Made by a program: the position numbers and the translations under genes | In this document: piece after piece, positions 5,675-7,068 of the stretch | Position numbering within the stretch: position 1 is the first letter of the stretch | Layout: each line of letters opens with the position of its first letter | The notes under the pieces: model-generated | The model's input: the letters and a program-made list of their open reading frames with translations, nothing else | What the model was told of the DNA's origin: nothing | Databases searched by the model: none | Origin: Candidatus Luteimonas excrementigallinarum | GTDB lineage: Bacteria; Pseudomonadota; Gammaproteobacteria; Xanthomonadales; Xanthomonadaceae | Length of the DNA stretch: 7,068 bases | NCBI GenBank assembly: GCA_019115725.1 | Contig: DXCY01000168.1 | Location: 1 to 7,068 of the forward strand | Direction: 5' to 3'

Positions 5675-7003
5675 TTATTCGCCCGGCTCGCCGGGCGGGA
5701 TCTGTGGCGGCGGATCGTCGCTGCTGCCATTGACCGTGGTGGGCACGTCGATGCGGTGGCCATCGATGTAATACCCCATCAGCACGCCCTGCGAGCTGCC
5801 ATTGACCACGTACCAGCCGGTATCAACCGGCTTGTTGGCATAGTCGGTTTCCGTGGGCTCGGGCGGCTCGGCCGGAGGCTCGGTGCCCTCGTGGGTGGAG
5901 GTGGTGGGCATCCCGTTCACGTAATACGTATAGGTCTGCTGGACGCCGGCGGCACCGGATTCGCCGACCCAACCGGTCACCGGCTGGCCGTCGGATCCGG
6001 TCATGACCGCGCCGCCATCCACGTTGACGATCTCGTGGTTCTTCGGCATGCCGTTGTCGGCCACCGGCGCCTGGAACGGGTCGCCCAGCGGCTCGCCGTC
6101 CCTGTAGCTCTGGAAAGTGGCATTGCCGGACTGGTCCGGGCCGCTGACCATCACGGTGCCGTTCTGCGGCGCGGGTGGAGCAATGTTCGGCGGGCTGCCA
6201 TCCACGGGCGGCGAGGTCACGGTGGGAGCATCGATCCGCTGGCCATCCACGAAGTAGGCGTAGGACGCACCGCTTGAGCTGCCATTGACGGGGTACCAGC
6301 CGGTTCCGATCGGCTCGCCGGCGAAGTCTTCTTCCACGCGATCGGGCGGACTGGGCGGCGGCGTGCCGTCGTCGCGGATAACGGTATCGGTCTTCACCGG
6401 ACGACCGTCCACGTAGTAGGCGTAGGTGATCGGCGAGCCGGGATTGCCGGCCACCGGAACCCAGCCGGTGGCCGGATTGCCCTGTGCATCGGTCCGGATC
6501 ATGCCGCCGTTGGCATCCACCATCGTGCCGTTGACGGGATTTCCATTCGCCGCCTCGTAAGCGGTGTACGGCGGTCCGACGGGGTAACCATTCTGGTGAT
6601 TCTGGTAGGTCGCCGTGCCATCGGCATTGGAGGTGCTGGTGGTGCCGTTGGTCGGTGGCGATTCCGCGCCGGTAACACCCACGTCCTGCTCGACCGGCGT
6701 GGCCTCGTCGCCATCGGGCCCGCCGGTGGCATCAGCCGGCAGATAGATGACCTCTCCCGGGAAAATCAGGTCGATATCCCGGTCGCCCGACGGAGCGAAC
6801 TGCGGGTTGTACTCGTAGAAAACATCGAGGTCTTCGGGATAGCTCAGGCCATGTTCGGCCATGATTTTGCTGATCCAGTCGCCTTTTTCGACGGTGTGGG
6901 GAACGCTGTCCTCCGGTGCCGGAGATCCATCGTGGGCCAGGGACTGGTCGCGCTCCTGGGTCGAAGTGAACTGATCCGGGCGCAGAGGGATGCCATCAAC
7001 CAT
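5675..7003 (-). CDS. LysM-domain protein with two tandem modules of TGW/YVDG repeats, function unknown
   Basis: I do not recognise this 442-residue protein as a named family. Residues 35-89 form a LysM domain (HTVEKGDWISKIMAEHG, then YEYNPQF and LIFPGEVIYLP), which usually binds peptidoglycan or chitin sugars. After an acidic Pro/Thr/Ser linker come two related modules, about 126-265 and 288-427. Each opens with an ATYQ/ATFQ segment ending in DG or NG plus PxG. Each then has two smaller units of TGW, about 13-17 residues, and a Y-Y/F-VDG-like turn. TGW tryptophans are W181, W236, W345 and W397; the turns end at G200, G254, G364 and G415. The protein is very acidic, has no cysteine, and shows neither signal peptide nor membrane segment, so its location is unclear. 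The ATG at 7003 is preferred because GGCGGA lies seven bases upstream. An in-frame GTG at 7018 would add five residues, and the frame stays open to the window edge. It is convergent with the DPP IV gene. Confidence 0.75.
   Translation of the reverse strand: MVDGIPLRPDQFTSTQERDQSLAHDGSPAPEDSVPHTVEKGDWISKIMAEHGLSYPEDLDVFYEYNPQFAPSGDRDIDLIFPGEVIYLPADATGGPDGDEATPVEQDVGVTGAESPPTNGTTSTSNADGTATYQNHQNGYPVGPPYTAYEAANGNPVNGTMVDANGGMIRTDAQGNPATGWVPVAGNPGSPITYAYYVDGRPVKTDTVIRDDGTPPPSPPDRVEEDFAGEPIGTGWYPVNGSSSGASYAYFVDGQRIDAPTVTSPPVDGSPPNIAPPAPQNGTVMVSGPDQSGNATFQSYRDGEPLGDPFQAPVADNGMPKNHEIVNVDGGAVMTGSDGQPVTGWVGESGAAGVQQTYTYYVNGMPTTSTHEGTEPPAEPPEPTETDYANKPVDTGWYVVNGSSQGVLMGYYIDGHRIDVPTTVNGSSDDPPPQIPPGEPGE
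5681..5696 (-). terminator. GC-rich hairpin at the 3' end of the LysM gene, weak terminator candidate
   Basis: GCCCGGC (5681-5687) and GCCGGGC (5690-5696) form a compact perfect hairpin just inside the last codons of the LysM gene, encoding part of PPGEPGE. Its base is only a few bases before the TAA stop on the minus strand. No T-run follows, so an intrinsic terminator is doubtful. The pairing may simply reflect Pro/Gly codons. Confidence 0.25.
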
Positions 7004-7018
7004 GGGGTTATCCGCCAC

Positions 7019-7042
7019 TTTTACTGGGTATGGCCAGTAAAA
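7019..7042. promoter_or_regulatory. 24-bp perfect-armed dyad upstream of the LysM gene
   Basis: TTTTACTGG (7019-7027) and CCAGTAAAA (7034-7042) are perfect inverted nine-base arms around six bases (GTATGG). The dyad ends 15 bases before the preferred ATG of the LysM gene and touches the alternative GTG. It is AT-rich at the outside in otherwise GC-rich DNA, like an operator for a dimeric regulator, but it could also be a 5'-UTR hairpin. It does not fit the LexA spacing (CTG-N10-CAG); here there are eight bases between CTG and CAG. Its regulator is unknown. Confidence 0.4.
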
Positions 7043-7060
7043 ACCGCGGCCTGCGGGCCG
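7039..7060 (-). terminator. candidate intrinsic terminator of a gene entering from the right
   Basis: On the minus strand, CGGCC (7060-7056) and GGCCG (7051-7047) form a five-pair stem with loop CGCA. CGG and then TTTTT (7043-7039) follow. This looks like a short rho-independent terminator for an upstream minus-strand gene outside the window. The stem is short and the T-run starts three bases after it. Its T-run is shared with the left arm of the neighbouring dyad. If the LysM reading frame really begins further right, this sequence would be coding instead. Confidence 0.35.
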
Positions 7061-7068
7061 GACAAGCT

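Noticed and set aside
5760..6303. Possible CRISPR or tandem DNA repeats in the LysM gene
   Set aside because: The repeats are imperfect, in frame, irregularly spaced and explained by duplicated protein modules; there are no equal-length spacers.
7019..7042. LexA (SOS) box in the dyad before the LysM gene
   Set aside because: The arms resemble TACTG/CAGTA, but the spacing between CTG and CAG is eight, not ten, and the centre is GC-rich. It also does not resemble the LexA site I recall for Xanthomonas.

Overview
The window looks like chromosomal DNA from a Gram-negative gammaproteobacterium of the Xanthomonadaceae/Lysobacteraceae group (Stenotrophomonas, Pseudoxanthomonas, Luteimonas, Lysobacter and relatives). 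Three things point there. The DNA is GC-rich (about 68-70% in sampled coding stretches). It carries short palindromes flanked by GTAG, of the type described in Stenotrophomonas maltophilia. It also encodes a periplasmic dipeptidyl peptidase IV with the GWSNGGYM active-site signature that I associate with Stenotrophomonas-type enzymes. The genus cannot be fixed from the sequence alone.

Layout, left to right. (1) 1-137, minus strand: the first 45 codons of a PHP-family tyrosine phosphatase (CpsB/CapC/YwqE type), running off the left edge. (2) 138-279: a gap holding a pair of inverted GTAG-type REP palindromes (a REPIN-like dimer) and a candidate promoter for the phosphatase. (3) 280-2490, minus strand: complete uvrD, DNA helicase II. 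(4) 2491-2588: a divergent promoter region. (5) 2589-3278, plus strand: a complete YfcG-type glutathione S-transferase. (6) 3360-5612, plus strand: complete dipeptidyl peptidase IV with a signal peptide. (7) 5613-5674: a convergent gap with an exact 27-bp repeat of the left-hand REP. (8) 5675-7003, minus strand: an unrecognised acidic protein with one LysM domain and two tandem copies of a roughly 138-residue module. (9) 7004-7068: a 24-bp dyad and a terminator-like hairpin upstream of it.

The genes do not form an obvious single pathway. uvrD is a DNA-repair gene, the GST handles thiol/disulfide chemistry, DPP IV degrades Xaa-Pro peptides in the periplasm, and the phosphatase family usually controls polysaccharide-synthesis kinases. 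The two minus-strand genes on the left share a striking arrangement, TACAAT followed by exactly six bases and then ATG, which predicts leaderless mRNAs for both. The most novel part is the LysM gene on the right. It has nested TGW/YVDG repeats, no visible signal peptide, lower GC in the lines sampled, and an unusual palindrome just before its start. No CRISPR array, RNA gene, transposase or obvious defence system is visible.
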